30,075 nt of DNA, taken from contig NZ_DATHMR010000036.1 of the NCBI RefSeq assembly GCF_035486915.1, forward strand, positions 1 through 30,075, written 5' to 3'. The notes beneath the pieces are model-generated. The model had not been told where the DNA came from. It ran no database searches and saw only the letters and a list, made by a program, of their open reading frames with translations. Below, piece after piece: positions 7,533 to 15,388 of the stretch. The position numbers and the translations under genes are program-made. The number at the start of each line of letters is the position of its first letter. Within the stretch, counting starts at the first letter, position 1. The DNA comes from Dyella_B sp035486915 (GTDB lineage: Bacteria > Pseudomonadota > Gammaproteobacteria > Xanthomonadales > Rhodanobacteraceae).

Positions 7533-8736
7533 GGCTGGCCTGCGTGTCGCCACCGAAACGCTGGCCCGCGAACTTGCGCAGTCGCGCCCGGGCAATCCGA
7601 CGCCCTCCTGGAATGAACTCCAATGGCAGCTCGCCATGGCGACGGCGGCCGCTCACGGCGTGTCGCCACTGCTGAGTCACTTTTCGCAATGGCAACACGC
7701 GGGATGGCAGGCGTTCCTTACCAAACAGCGTGAACATGTCGAGCTTCGGCATCGGCGCATTGCTTCGTTATTGCAACAGATCGACGAGAAAGCGCGTTCG
7801 GCGCTTATTGCTGTCGTACCGCTAAAAGGTTCGGCGCTTCACGCCATGGGGCTTTATGCACCCGGGGAACGACCCATGGCCGACATCGACTTGCTTGTGC
7901 GAGAAGACGATGTAGCCCCCGCGTCGGCGCTTTTGTGCGAACTGGGTTACGAGGAATCGTTTACGCAGTGGAAACATCGTGTATTCAAACCGGTCACTGG
8001 CGAGCCGTGCTTCAGTCTTGGCGAACACCGTGACACTCCCATCAATATCGAATTGCACACGCATATTCACGAGCGTTTGCCGGTTTCCACGATCGATATC
8101 ACGCAGCGCATCTTTCCACGCGATCCAAAACCCGGCTTGAATGCCTATCCGTCGCTTGGGGCAATGATGAGTCATCTGCTCCTGCATGCTTCAGGCAATT
8201 TATGCAATCGAAGTGCGCGGCTTCTGCACCTCAACGACATATCGCTGCTGGCAACGCGCATGTCGGCAGAAGACTGGAACAAGCTGTGGGGCGAACAAGG
8301 CGACGAGTCGGCATGGTGGGCTTTCCCGACGTTGCAATTGGTGGACCGCTACTATAAACATGCGATTCCCAATGCGGTACTCGATCGCGCCGGGCGAGAC
8401 TGTCCTACGTGGTTGCGCACCGTTTCAAAACATCAGACGCTGACCACGCTTTCGTGCTCGGAGTTGTGGCTTCACGCAGCGCCCGGCCTCGAATGGTCCA
8501 ATAGCCTTTCAGAAGCGTGGCGTTATGTGCGCCGTCGTATCAGACCCGATGCGGAGATGATCAAGGAGCGTGCGGATATGGTGCGCACCCAGGCGTGGTT
8601 GCAGGAGCAGCGTTGGGTAACGCTGCCACAACGCCGACGCATGGTTATGTGGCTGACACAACCGATACCGCGCATGGATACACTCTATGTGGTTCGCACC
8701 GCGCTGGAATCGCCTGTGTTAGCGAGTCAGCGCTGA
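7507..8736 (+). CDS. Nucleotidyltransferase family protein (NTP_transf_5-like)
   Basis: The protein has 409 residues. The fold signature is 'VPLKGSALHAMGLY' then 'ERPMADIDLLV' (about residues 99-133), giving the KG..L.....R...DIDLLV pattern of the uncharacterised nucleotidyltransferase family PF14907, with the metal-binding D-x-D pair. A later 'INIELHTHI' supplies the third acidic position plus His. These proteins occur in lasso-peptide and exopolysaccharide/exosortase gene neighbourhoods, where they are thought to transfer a nucleotide or sugar-nucleotide unit, but the reaction is mostly unproven. A good ribosome binding site, GGGAG (7495-7499), lies 7 nt before the ATG and inside the end of the radical SAM gene. 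Its 3' end overlaps the convergent glycosyltransferase gene by 18 bp. Confidence 0.8.
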   Translation: MLPPLKTVKAGLRVATETLARELAQSRPGNPTPSWNELQWQLAMATAAAHGVSPLLSHFSQWQHAGWQAFLTKQREHVELRHRRIASLLQQIDEKARSALIAVVPLKGSALHAMGLYAPGERPMADIDLLVREDDVAPASALLCELGYEESFTQWKHRVFKPVTGEPCFSLGEHRDTPINIELHTHIHERLPVSTIDITQRIFPRDPKPGLNAYPSLGAMMSHLLLHASGNLCNRSARLLHLNDISLLATRMSAEDWNKLWGEQGDESAWWAFPTLQLVDRYYKHAIPNAVLDRAGRDCPTWLRTVSKHQTLTTLSCSELWLHAAPGLEWSNSLSEAWRYVRRRIRPDAEMIKERADMVRTQAWLQEQRWVTLPQRRRMVMWLTQPIPRMDTLYVVRTALESPVLASQR

Positions 8737-9855
8737 TTTCAACCGTTCGCTGCGATACGACGCCAATAGCTGCCGATATAACGCTTCGAATGTGCGTGCG
8801 GTGTAGTCGGCATCTTCGGTGATCGCTCTGCGTTGCGCTTCGCTGGCCACGCGCAGGCGTAGCGATTCGTCCGCCAATACCATGTGGATGGTTCGCGCTA
8901 AAGCATCCGGATCGCCGATGGGAACGGCCAGCGCTGCTGCCGGCGACCATTCGGCGATGTGACCCACATTCGTACCCACCGTGGGTACACCGGCTACGGC
9001 GGCTTCCAGCAACACCAAGGGGCCGGCTTCGTGCAGCGACGACATCACGAGCAGATCTGCCGATTGCATAATCTGCCGCAGCTGGCTTTGCGTTCGGAAG
9101 CCTAGAAACCGTACGCAATGATTCAATCCAAGCCGCGTTGCGAGCGCTTGCATCTCGCCGTCGAGGGTATCCACGCCGACGATATCCATTCGAAAATCCA
9201 ATCGGGCTCCAAGAAGCTCGCCAAGCGCCTGCAGAAGGGTTGTCTGGTCCTTGACACGATTGAGACTGGCGACATGAATCAGGTGAGCTTGCTTTTCCTG
9301 CCTTGCGCGCGGTGCCAGCGGCGCCCACACGCGCAGGTCGACGCCCAGCGGCACGCGACGCCCCTGGATACCCAGCGTGCGCAGCGAATCGATGATCGGC
9401 GCGCTCGCCGCTGTAACGATGTCCGCCTTGCGCAACACCCACGCTTCGCGCAATCGGCTCCACCATTTGCGCCGGCCGCCGTAACCAATCTCATGCAATG
9501 CGACGAGTTCGCCGCCGGCGATATGCACCATGCTGGGTAACCGCAACAGCTTTGCTGCTACCACTGCCACGAGGCTGCATGATCCTGAAAAGATCGCGTG
9601 AATCAAATCGAAGGGTGAGCGTGCGTGCTCCGCACAAATCGCTTCAATGGCCCGCCAGCGCGTTCTCCCGTCGCCAATGTTATGGATGGTGGCGCCGGCG
9701 AGCTGCCAGCAATCGGCTTGCGCTTCCTGCCGCAATGCAAAGACGTGCACCTCATGCGCCTGGGCGAGTCGCCGGATCAGTGAGAGGAACACGGGGATCA
9801 CCCGGTATTCACCCGTGCGGTCAACGCCGCCTGGAAGGACGAGCGCGATCTTCAT
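8719..9855 (-). CDS. GT4-family glycosyltransferase
   Basis: The protein has 378 residues from the ATG at 9855 (MKIALVLPGGVDRTGEYRV); a longer frame to 10182 overlaps the upstream gene and is rejected. It is a GT-B fold retaining glycosyltransferase. The N-terminal domain begins with a strand and glycine-rich loop 'LVLPGGVDRTGEYR'. The C-terminal nucleotide-sugar domain opens with 'LIHVASLNRVKDQTTLLQAL' and carries the E-x7-E motif 'EAGPLVLLE' followed by 'AAVAGVPTVGTNVGHIAE'. It is cytoplasmic or peripheral on the membrane and probably adds one sugar to the lipid-linked repeat. Its start overlaps the stop of the upstream glycosyltransferase gene by 4 nt (ATGA). It is the last gene of the long minus-strand operon. 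Confidence 0.9.
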   Translation of the reverse strand: MKIALVLPGGVDRTGEYRVIPVFLSLIRRLAQAHEVHVFALRQEAQADCWQLAGATIHNIGDGRTRWRAIEAICAEHARSPFDLIHAIFSGSCSLVAVVAAKLLRLPSMVHIAGGELVALHEIGYGGRRKWWSRLREAWVLRKADIVTAASAPIIDSLRTLGIQGRRVPLGVDLRVWAPLAPRARQEKQAHLIHVASLNRVKDQTTLLQALGELLGARLDFRMDIVGVDTLDGEMQALATRLGLNHCVRFLGFRTQSQLRQIMQSADLLVMSSLHEAGPLVLLEAAVAGVPTVGTNVGHIAEWSPAAALAVPIGDPDALARTIHMVLADESLRLRVASEAQRRAITEDADYTARTFEALYRQLLASYRSERLKSALTR

Positions 9856-10982
9856 GTCGCCCTCCGCCGATGTGTGTCGATCACGGTTGCGTAAGCCTCC
9901 GCCCATTGGCGGCCCAGGGCAGTGGGCGACAACGTGCTGTCGAAGTGTGCTCTTATCCGTTCGGGCGATGGACGATTCGCGACGGCACTGATCAATGCCT
10001 CCGTCAGACTGTCCGAATTGCCACAATGCCAAAGCTGGCCTATATCGCCGGTTAAGGCACGAAACGATGGAATATCGGTAACCACTGGCGTTACGCCGCA
10101 CGCCATAGCCTCCAGCAACGCATAGCCGCAACTTTCGCTGTGGCTGCCCGATACAAAGAAATCCGCCGCGCGCATCAACCATTCAATACGTTCGTGGGGT
10201 ACCTGTCCAAGCAGATGGACGCGTCCAGCAAGATGCGGATCGCGATGGACGCGACGTTGCACATCGGCCAGCAACGGTGCGTTCCCGAACACGCACCACA
10301 GTTGCAAACCTGGTAACGCTTCGGCGGCTCGCGCAACACCATCGAGCACGGTGAGCGGATCCTTGCCATGGTTGAGATGACCCACCCACAGAATGCAGGG
10401 GTCGCCATGAAGACCTGTTTCCGCGCGCGCACGCGCGCGGCTGCCGCGCGTAAAGCGACAGGTGGATTCTGGTATCGCGAAAACGTTTGAGTCGGGTTGA
10501 AGCAGACCCGTCCTTATGAAAGGTGCAGCCAGCTCTGCTGCCGTAAAGGCAACGCCCGAGGCCGCGCCGTACCAACGTCTCGATTGCGGCCGTCGCCACC
10601 AGCGTGGCGGTCGATTGGCATGATCCTGGAAAAGGATGGGCAGGTTCGGTAAGTGCTTCGATATAGCGAATGCATCTTCGGCGAAATCCAGGCCGTGTAC
10701 GTGCAGGACATCTGCCTTGATTTCCTGAAGCAGGCTAGCGAAGCGATTCGCTCGACGCGTCAATGCCTCGTCATCGGGGCTGTGTGTGAGGTGATAGCTG
10801 ATGCCATTACGTTCAAGCTGTTCGGCATTCGTCGCCACCTGAACAACCGAAATGCGTGTGCCCGACGTGGCGGCCGCTTCGGCAACATCGGCCAACGAAG
10901 GCCACAGCGCAAAGACATCTGTACCGCTGGTTCCTTTGGGAACCGGTACGAAATTGATTTGCGCGACGTGCAAGGCCGTCAT
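9852..10982 (-). CDS. GT4-family glycosyltransferase
   Basis: This is a 376-residue GT-B glycosyltransferase. The C-terminal half begins 'CILWVGHLNHGKDPLTVLDG' and contains the E-x7-E motif 'ESCGYALLE', followed by 'AMACGVTPVVTDIPSFRALT', typical of GT4 retaining enzymes. The N-terminal domain has 'DVLHVHGLDFAEDA' and 'LPILFQDHANRPPRWWR', a common acceptor-side pattern. It sits 3 bp after the radical SAM gene and overlaps the next glycosyltransferase gene by 4 nt, so the three are translated together. Donor and acceptor sugars cannot be told from sequence. Confidence 0.9.
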   Translation of the reverse strand: MTALHVAQINFVPVPKGTSGTDVFALWPSLADVAEAAATSGTRISVVQVATNAEQLERNGISYHLTHSPDDEALTRRANRFASLLQEIKADVLHVHGLDFAEDAFAISKHLPNLPILFQDHANRPPRWWRRPQSRRWYGAASGVAFTAAELAAPFIRTGLLQPDSNVFAIPESTCRFTRGSRARARAETGLHGDPCILWVGHLNHGKDPLTVLDGVARAAEALPGLQLWCVFGNAPLLADVQRRVHRDPHLAGRVHLLGQVPHERIEWLMRAADFFVSGSHSESCGYALLEAMACGVTPVVTDIPSFRALTGDIGQLWHCGNSDSLTEALISAVANRPSPERIRAHFDSTLSPTALGRQWAEAYATVIDTHRRRAT

Positions 10983-10985
10983 TCG

Positions 10986-12500
10986 TTATAGCCCCGAAAC
11001 CTGTGGCATGCGAAGGCGCACAAGACGGTTGGCCAATTCAAGTTCCCATGGCTTGTTGTATTTGCGATAGCTGTAACGCCACGCCGCGGCAGCGCTCAAC
11101 GTACGCTTGGCCCAACGCGGCGAACGCAGATCTTGCGCGGTGGGAAAGCGACAACGCAGGACGGTGACGAAGTCGCGAATGCGGCGGCGCATCTGGTCGG
11201 TCAGCCAGGGCGCATCGGCGTGGCAGGCGTAATCGACCCAGCGCTGCTCGGTCCATTCCTCAGGTGTCTTCGGGAAGACGATGGGATTGCCATCGAGATC
11301 AAGCAATGGCGTAGAAGGCCGCTTGCCGCGGTCCTTTTCGTGTTTGCTGCCCTCGGGTAGCGGCGTATACACGTAGACGATGATTTCCGATTGCGGATTG
11401 ATCCGTTTCAATTCGCGGATAAATTCAAAAGTGTGTTCGGTTTCCTCTTCGGTGTTTTCAGGAGGCCCAACCATGAAAGAAAGCTCCGGAATCACGCCGT
11501 TCCGTCGGCATAGCTCGGCAACCTCCAATGTCTGGTCCGGCCGTGTGCCTTTGCGAATTTCCTTCAGCATCTGTCCGCTGGGTGATTCGGCGCCGATATA
11601 AGCCATGCGCAATCGACTCTTTCGAACCAGTTTCCACGAACTTTCCGACAGATTCAGCAGCGCATCGGAGCGCGCGTAGCACCACCACGGAAGCTCCAGC
11701 TTCGCCATGATTTCGAGCAGCGGAATCATGTCTTCTTCGCGGTCGAAGAAGTTGTGATCGAAGTACTGAATGGAGTCCGCGCCCAGTTCGTATTTCAGAT
11801 AGCGCAGATCGCGCTCCAGTCGCGCTGCAAAAGGCAGCGCCGTAGCACCGCCAAACATGGCAGCGACGCCGCAAAACGTGCAACGAAAGCGGCATCCGAC
11901 GGAAGCCTGGTGCGCTGCGGTTCGCCGGCCAAGGAAGGTGCGTGCAAGATAACGACGCGGGTCGCCAAGCTTGTCATAGGGAAGTACGACTCCCGGATCG
12001 GCCATGGAGAAGCGGCGATTCGGGTTGTGCCGGATGCCGTCACTGCTTTTCCATGACAGTCCGCCGATCTTGCCCAGCGCTTCGTCCGTCGGATTGCTCA
12101 ACGCCGCTACGAGCTCGGGAAAGCTCTCTTCGCCTTGCCCTCGTATCGCGTAGTCGACATAGGGCGCAGTCAGCGCCGTGTCGGTATATAGCGTTGGAAA
12201 GTAGCCGCCCCAGATAATGGGTTTCTCGGGGAAGTGCGCTCGCACCGCTTCGGACACCGCGATGGCCGGTGCGATCTGTGGGCCGCCCATGACGCTGATG
12301 CCGACCGCATCGACATGTTCGCTCGCCAATGCACGAAGCGTTTCACCCACGACATCGCGATCGACATTGCCATCGACGACCCGACTGTTACCCGTACGAT
12401 CCAGCGCCGCAGCAAGTTGCAGCAGCGACAACGGAAACCGCGCGCTCGAGCGCGACGTAATCGTCGGATTGATTAGCAGAGTGTTCGGCTTATATGTCAT
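10986..12500 (-). CDS. B12-binding domain radical SAM enzyme
   Basis: This 504-residue protein is unrelated in detail to the other radical SAM enzyme in the window. Residues 1-160 form a B12-binding-type domain ('LLINPTI', 'RFPLSLLQLAAALDRTG', 'VDAVGISVMGG', 'PIIWGGYFPTLYTDTAL', 'YAIRGQGEESFPELV'). The 4Fe-4S motif is CRFRCTFC (C203, C207, C210). Later motifs include 'AYIGAESPSGQMLKEIRKGT', 'PELSFMVGPPENTEEE' and 'VYVYTPLPEGS', all typical of radical SAM enzymes of the B12 class. The chemistry could be C-methylation or another radical step on a sugar, lipid or small acyl unit. It lies between a methyltransferase gene and two glycosyltransferase genes in one operon, suggesting that it modifies the glycan or its lipid carrier. 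Confidence 0.9.
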   Translation of the reverse strand: MTYKPNTLLINPTITSRSSARFPLSLLQLAAALDRTGNSRVVDGNVDRDVVGETLRALASEHVDAVGISVMGGPQIAPAIAVSEAVRAHFPEKPIIWGGYFPTLYTDTALTAPYVDYAIRGQGEESFPELVAALSNPTDEALGKIGGLSWKSSDGIRHNPNRRFSMADPGVVLPYDKLGDPRRYLARTFLGRRTAAHQASVGCRFRCTFCGVAAMFGGATALPFAARLERDLRYLKYELGADSIQYFDHNFFDREEDMIPLLEIMAKLELPWWCYARSDALLNLSESSWKLVRKSRLRMAYIGAESPSGQMLKEIRKGTRPDQTLEVAELCRRNGVIPELSFMVGPPENTEEETEHTFEFIRELKRINPQSEIIVYVYTPLPEGSKHEKDRGKRPSTPLLDLDGNPIVFPKTPEEWTEQRWVDYACHADAPWLTDQMRRRIRDFVTVLRCRFPTAQDLRSPRWAKRTLSAAAAWRYSYRKYNKPWELELANRLVRLRMPQVSGL

Positions 12501-12522
12501 GCGCGCGTCGATAGAAGAGGAC

Positions 12523-13218
12523 TCAAGGGATTCGTCTCAGTTGGAAAACCAGCGCAACGGGGACTTCCAGCGCAGCGCGATCGAAGTGCGCGCCGGAGGG
12601 AATGTCGGCGTGATCGAGCATGGGTTCCAACACTTGCTCGATCGCCAATCCCGCAGTCGCACAGGCGGTGTGCCAGCGGCTGTAGAGATGCGGGATATGC
12701 CGTACCGCGTAGCGTTCGCCGTCGTGCTTGAAGTCGCGCAGCCAACCTAGCGCGTGACCAATCGGATGCACGTCGCTGCACACCACCACGCCTCCGGGGC
12801 GGGTTACCCGACTCATTTCCGCGAGTGCCGACGCGAGATCTTCGACGTGCCCTACCGCCAGACCACTGATGGTCAGGTCCGCCCATGCATCGGGTACGGG
12901 CAGGTCTGTAAGACAGCCTTGCATCAGTTCGATATCGGCGTTGCTTCGGTAGGTGCTCAGCTCTTCACTTGCGCGCTCCAGCATTTCCGGCGACAGATCC
13001 ACGCCGGTCACGCGGAACGCTCCTCGATGACAGGCATGCAACATGTAACGTCCGCTACCGCAACCGGCATCGAGCACGGTGATGCCGTCAAGATTTCCCG
13101 GCATCAATGCGAGCATCGCGCGCTCTTCGGCGAGCATCACCGGGTTGTGCGCACGTGCTGGATAGGTAGAAGCCCAGAGTGCGTAAGCCCTGGCCGGAGC
13201 GAGGACGGGCGTTTGCAT
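12523..13218 (-). CDS. Class I SAM-dependent methyltransferase (UbiE/Methyltransf_11-like)
   Basis: The protein has 231 residues from the ATG at 13218 (MQTPVLAPARAY); a TTG two codons upstream is also in frame. Motif I is 'VLDAGCGSGRYM', then 'VTGVDLSPEMLERAS' with the ribose-binding Asp, 'DLTISGLAVGHVED' (motif II region) and 'EMSRVTRPGGVVVCSD' (motif III). It resembles small-molecule or sugar methyltransferases such as UbiE/COQ5 relatives. The start overlaps the amidohydrolase stop in a TGATG arrangement (13216-13220), and the radical SAM gene begins 22 bp downstream. The substrate is unknown. Confidence 0.88.
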   Translation of the reverse strand: MQTPVLAPARAYALWASTYPARAHNPVMLAEERAMLALMPGNLDGITVLDAGCGSGRYMLHACHRGAFRVTGVDLSPEMLERASEELSTYRSNADIELMQGCLTDLPVPDAWADLTISGLAVGHVEDLASALAEMSRVTRPGGVVVCSDVHPIGHALGWLRDFKHDGERYAVRHIPHLYSRWHTACATAGLAIEQVLEPMLDHADIPSGAHFDRAALEVPVALVFQLRRIP

Positions 13219-14450
13219 CAGCAATACCTCGCTTCCAATACGAGTTCGTGTTCCTCGTCGCTCATATCGTTGACGAGCGCAAGGCCTGGCTCGAGCGCGA
13301 TAAGCGCCGGATCGGCGAGATGCCTGGCAAGCAGCTTCGGTTTGCCGTCCAGCGTGACTCGCTCCGTTTCAATGCCCGTTACCGCAAACCACTCGGCGAA
13401 GTCGGGGTCGGCGATGTGCGGAACGCCATCGCGGACCACCGCGCGAATCTGACTGCGCTCGATGCCGAGCAGGCTTCGCATGGGATCGCCGCCGATGTCC
13501 TCGACAATCACCATATCCGCATGCATGCCTGGCACGAGGCGTCCTCGCGATGGCGTGCGAAGCACGGATGCAGCGTGCGTGGTGACAAGACTCAGCAATT
13601 GACGGGTCGTCAACCCTGCGTTGTCGATGACACGGCGCAGTTCGTCGAGAAGATCGCGTGCACCGCTGAGTCGTGAATCGCTACCCAAGGCCAACCGGCC
13701 GGCCTCGCAAAGACGCTTTGGAGCGAGCGAGCGGCCGAGCAGTGCATGATTGCTCGCCGGGCACCATACGACGGAGGCGCCGATTTCGATGACGCGTTCG
13801 ATGTCCGTCTCGCTCAAGCCAACGCCATGTATCAACACGCTGTTGGAAGCGAGACATCCAAGTCGATCAAGCTGCGCGAGCTCGGACTGCGCGACGCCAT
13901 CCGTACCTTCGGCAAGATGAATAAACCACGGAAGGAGGGGAGACGTTGCCGAAAAACTTTGTTCCACCGGCGGTCCGTATTCGGGCCAGCCCAATGCATA
14001 GCTCCACCCATAGTTGCGTAGCAAGGCAACCGGAAAGTCGGTTGCATCCAGCGACGGGTGCCACGGATCGTGATGGGCGACACATGTGGTGCCCGCGAGC
14101 AAATTCTTCAGCCCACCCTGCTGCATGCGAAGCGACTTGGACACGCGCAGTGCCGCTGCGACCTCCGGCTTTTTAAAGTGCTCCTGGAACGCCTCTATCC
14201 ATGCGTAGCTGTTCGGAAAGGGCGCACCGTCTGTCAGAGGTGGAACCGTGTTGACATGCAAATGGTCGTGCGCGTTGATCAAGCCGGGAAAGATAAGGTG
14301 ATCGCGCAGGTCGATTCGATACGCCCATGCGGCGATCGATGCGTCAATCTGTCCCGCGCGTATCGCTAGCGGTGCGCGCGAAACACTCTCTGGCTCAACG
14401 ACACCTGCATGGCACAAGCTGGCATTCGTTCTTGCCGGTAGCGCATGCAT
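13218..14450 (-). CDS. Amidohydrolase family metal-dependent hydrolase (ATZ/TRZ-like)
   Basis: This 410-residue TIM-barrel hydrolase has recognisable metal-site residues: H-x-H in 'INAHDHLHVN' (H61, H63), His178 in 'FIHLAEGTDG', His208 in 'LIHGVGLS' and Asp258 in 'LALGSDSRLSG'. This set (H-x-H, H, H, D) is that of the mononuclear ATZ/TRZ and cytosine/guanine deaminase-like group; the carbamylated Lys of dinuclear enzymes is not seen. A beta-sandwich flanks the barrel ('LIFPGLINAHD' and 'GRLVPGMHADMVIVED'). These enzymes deaminate heterocycles or hydrolyse amide, halide or related bonds. Finding one inside a glycan operon, flanked by two methyltransferase genes, is unusual and suggests hydrolysis of an amide or amidine in a modified sugar or side product. 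The exact substrate is unknown. Confidence 0.85.
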   Translation of the reverse strand: MHALPARTNASLCHAGVVEPESVSRAPLAIRAGQIDASIAAWAYRIDLRDHLIFPGLINAHDHLHVNTVPPLTDGAPFPNSYAWIEAFQEHFKKPEVAAALRVSKSLRMQQGGLKNLLAGTTCVAHHDPWHPSLDATDFPVALLRNYGWSYALGWPEYGPPVEQSFSATSPLLPWFIHLAEGTDGVAQSELAQLDRLGCLASNSVLIHGVGLSETDIERVIEIGASVVWCPASNHALLGRSLAPKRLCEAGRLALGSDSRLSGARDLLDELRRVIDNAGLTTRQLLSLVTTHAASVLRTPSRGRLVPGMHADMVIVEDIGGDPMRSLLGIERSQIRAVVRDGVPHIADPDFAEWFAVTGIETERVTLDGKPKLLARHLADPALIALEPGLALVNDMSDEEHELVLEARYC

Positions 14451-14454
14451 GGTG

Positions 14455-15303
14455 TTACCGCCGCCGCATCACGATGAGAAAGTGATCGCCCATGTTGCGC
14501 AGTACCGGCAGGGCGCCGAAGCGATCGTCGAGCTTGCCCAGGCGGTCACAGCCCGCGCGGTGACGGCGGTAGTAATCCACCAGATAAGGCGGCGGCATGA
14601 ACAGGCTCAGGGCACGATAGCTTTCCAATGAAAAGCTGTCTGCGAAGGCGCGATAAAATTCGCGGGGCAGGTAGTAGTAGGTCCAGATCGTGTGGTTATT
14701 CATGCCAACGGCTGTGGCGCCACGTGTGGCCCGTACCGTTGCGCGCCGGAAACGCCGCTTGGACGTGTAGTACGCCAGCTCCCATGGACAGATCCGGCCT
14801 ATGACCGAAAAGATCAACAAGCCTCCAGGGCGCACCAGGCGCTCACACTGTGTCGCGACAGCGTTCAAATCCGGCGCGCAATTGAGCGGACCGAAATTGG
14901 AATAGACAGCATCGAACCGATCGTCGATCTGATCGAGCTGGTGAATGCCAACGTGCTTGGCCTCGACACGCTGCTCCAGGCCACCTGCTGCGGCCCGAGC
15001 ACGTGTACGCTCCACCATCTGCGGCGACCAGTCGCTGGCGACGACCTCGTATCCACGGCTAGCGAATTCAAAGGCGTCGATGCCCGTACCGCAACCAAGA
15101 TCAAGCAGGCGCCGACCTGCGGGGACTTCGCGAGAGACGGTATCCCACAGCGTGACGCGCATACGCTGTATGAGTTCGTTGTTTCCGCGTGGGCCGTCAT
15201 AGTCGGCGGCCACACTGTCGAACGCTTTTTGCGTTTCCAGGAGCTGCGCGTCATCCAGCGCAACGACGCGTGTCCCGGTTTCAAGCTTCAAAGGCCTACT
15301 CAC
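14455..15303 (-). CDS. Class I SAM-dependent methyltransferase
   Basis: The protein has 282 residues and starts with GTG at 15303. A good ribosome binding site (GGAG on the minus strand, 15310-15313) lies 6 nt before it, which supports this start. Motif I is 'LLDLGCGTGIDAFEF', followed by 'VVASDWSPQMVERTR' and 'FDAVYSNFGPLNCAPDL', where a conserved N-F-G-x-L-N pattern replaces the usual motif II. The later 'ERLVRPGGLLIFSVIG' is motif III. The C-terminal 100 residues ('WTYYYLPREFYRAF' and following) are a family-specific cap. It begins 85 bp after the Wzz-like gene and is probably part of the same operon, though the strong ribosome binding site may give it independent initiation. It may methylate a sugar or the chain end; the substrate is unproven. 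Confidence 0.88.
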   Translation of the reverse strand: MSRPLKLETGTRVVALDDAQLLETQKAFDSVAADYDGPRGNNELIQRMRVTLWDTVSREVPAGRRLLDLGCGTGIDAFEFASRGYEVVASDWSPQMVERTRARAAAGGLEQRVEAKHVGIHQLDQIDDRFDAVYSNFGPLNCAPDLNAVATQCERLVRPGGLLIFSVIGRICPWELAYYTSKRRFRRATVRATRGATAVGMNNHTIWTYYYLPREFYRAFADSFSLESYRALSLFMPPPYLVDYYRRHRAGCDRLGKLDDRFGALPVLRNMGDHFLIVMRRR

Positions 15304-15328
15304 GTAATTCTCCGCCCAACCGGGCTCG

Positions 15329-15352
15329 GTGCTCGTTACGTGAGTGCTCGTT
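15329..15352. repeat. Direct repeat of GTGCTCGTT upstream of the methyltransferase gene
   Basis: GTGCTCGTT occurs at 15329-15337 and again at 15344-15352, a 15-bp period, in the 85-bp gap between the Wzz-like gene and the methyltransferase gene. It could be a paired binding site or chance. Only the repeat is seen. Confidence 0.4.
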
Positions 15353-15388
15353 CCAAAGCCTTTGGTTGAATATGGCTGGCCGCAGCGA

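Noticed and set aside
15353..15366. Palindrome CCAAAG-C-CTTTGG after the Wzz-like gene as a terminator
   Set aside because: A one-base centre cannot form a hairpin loop without unpairing the stem, and no T-tract follows.
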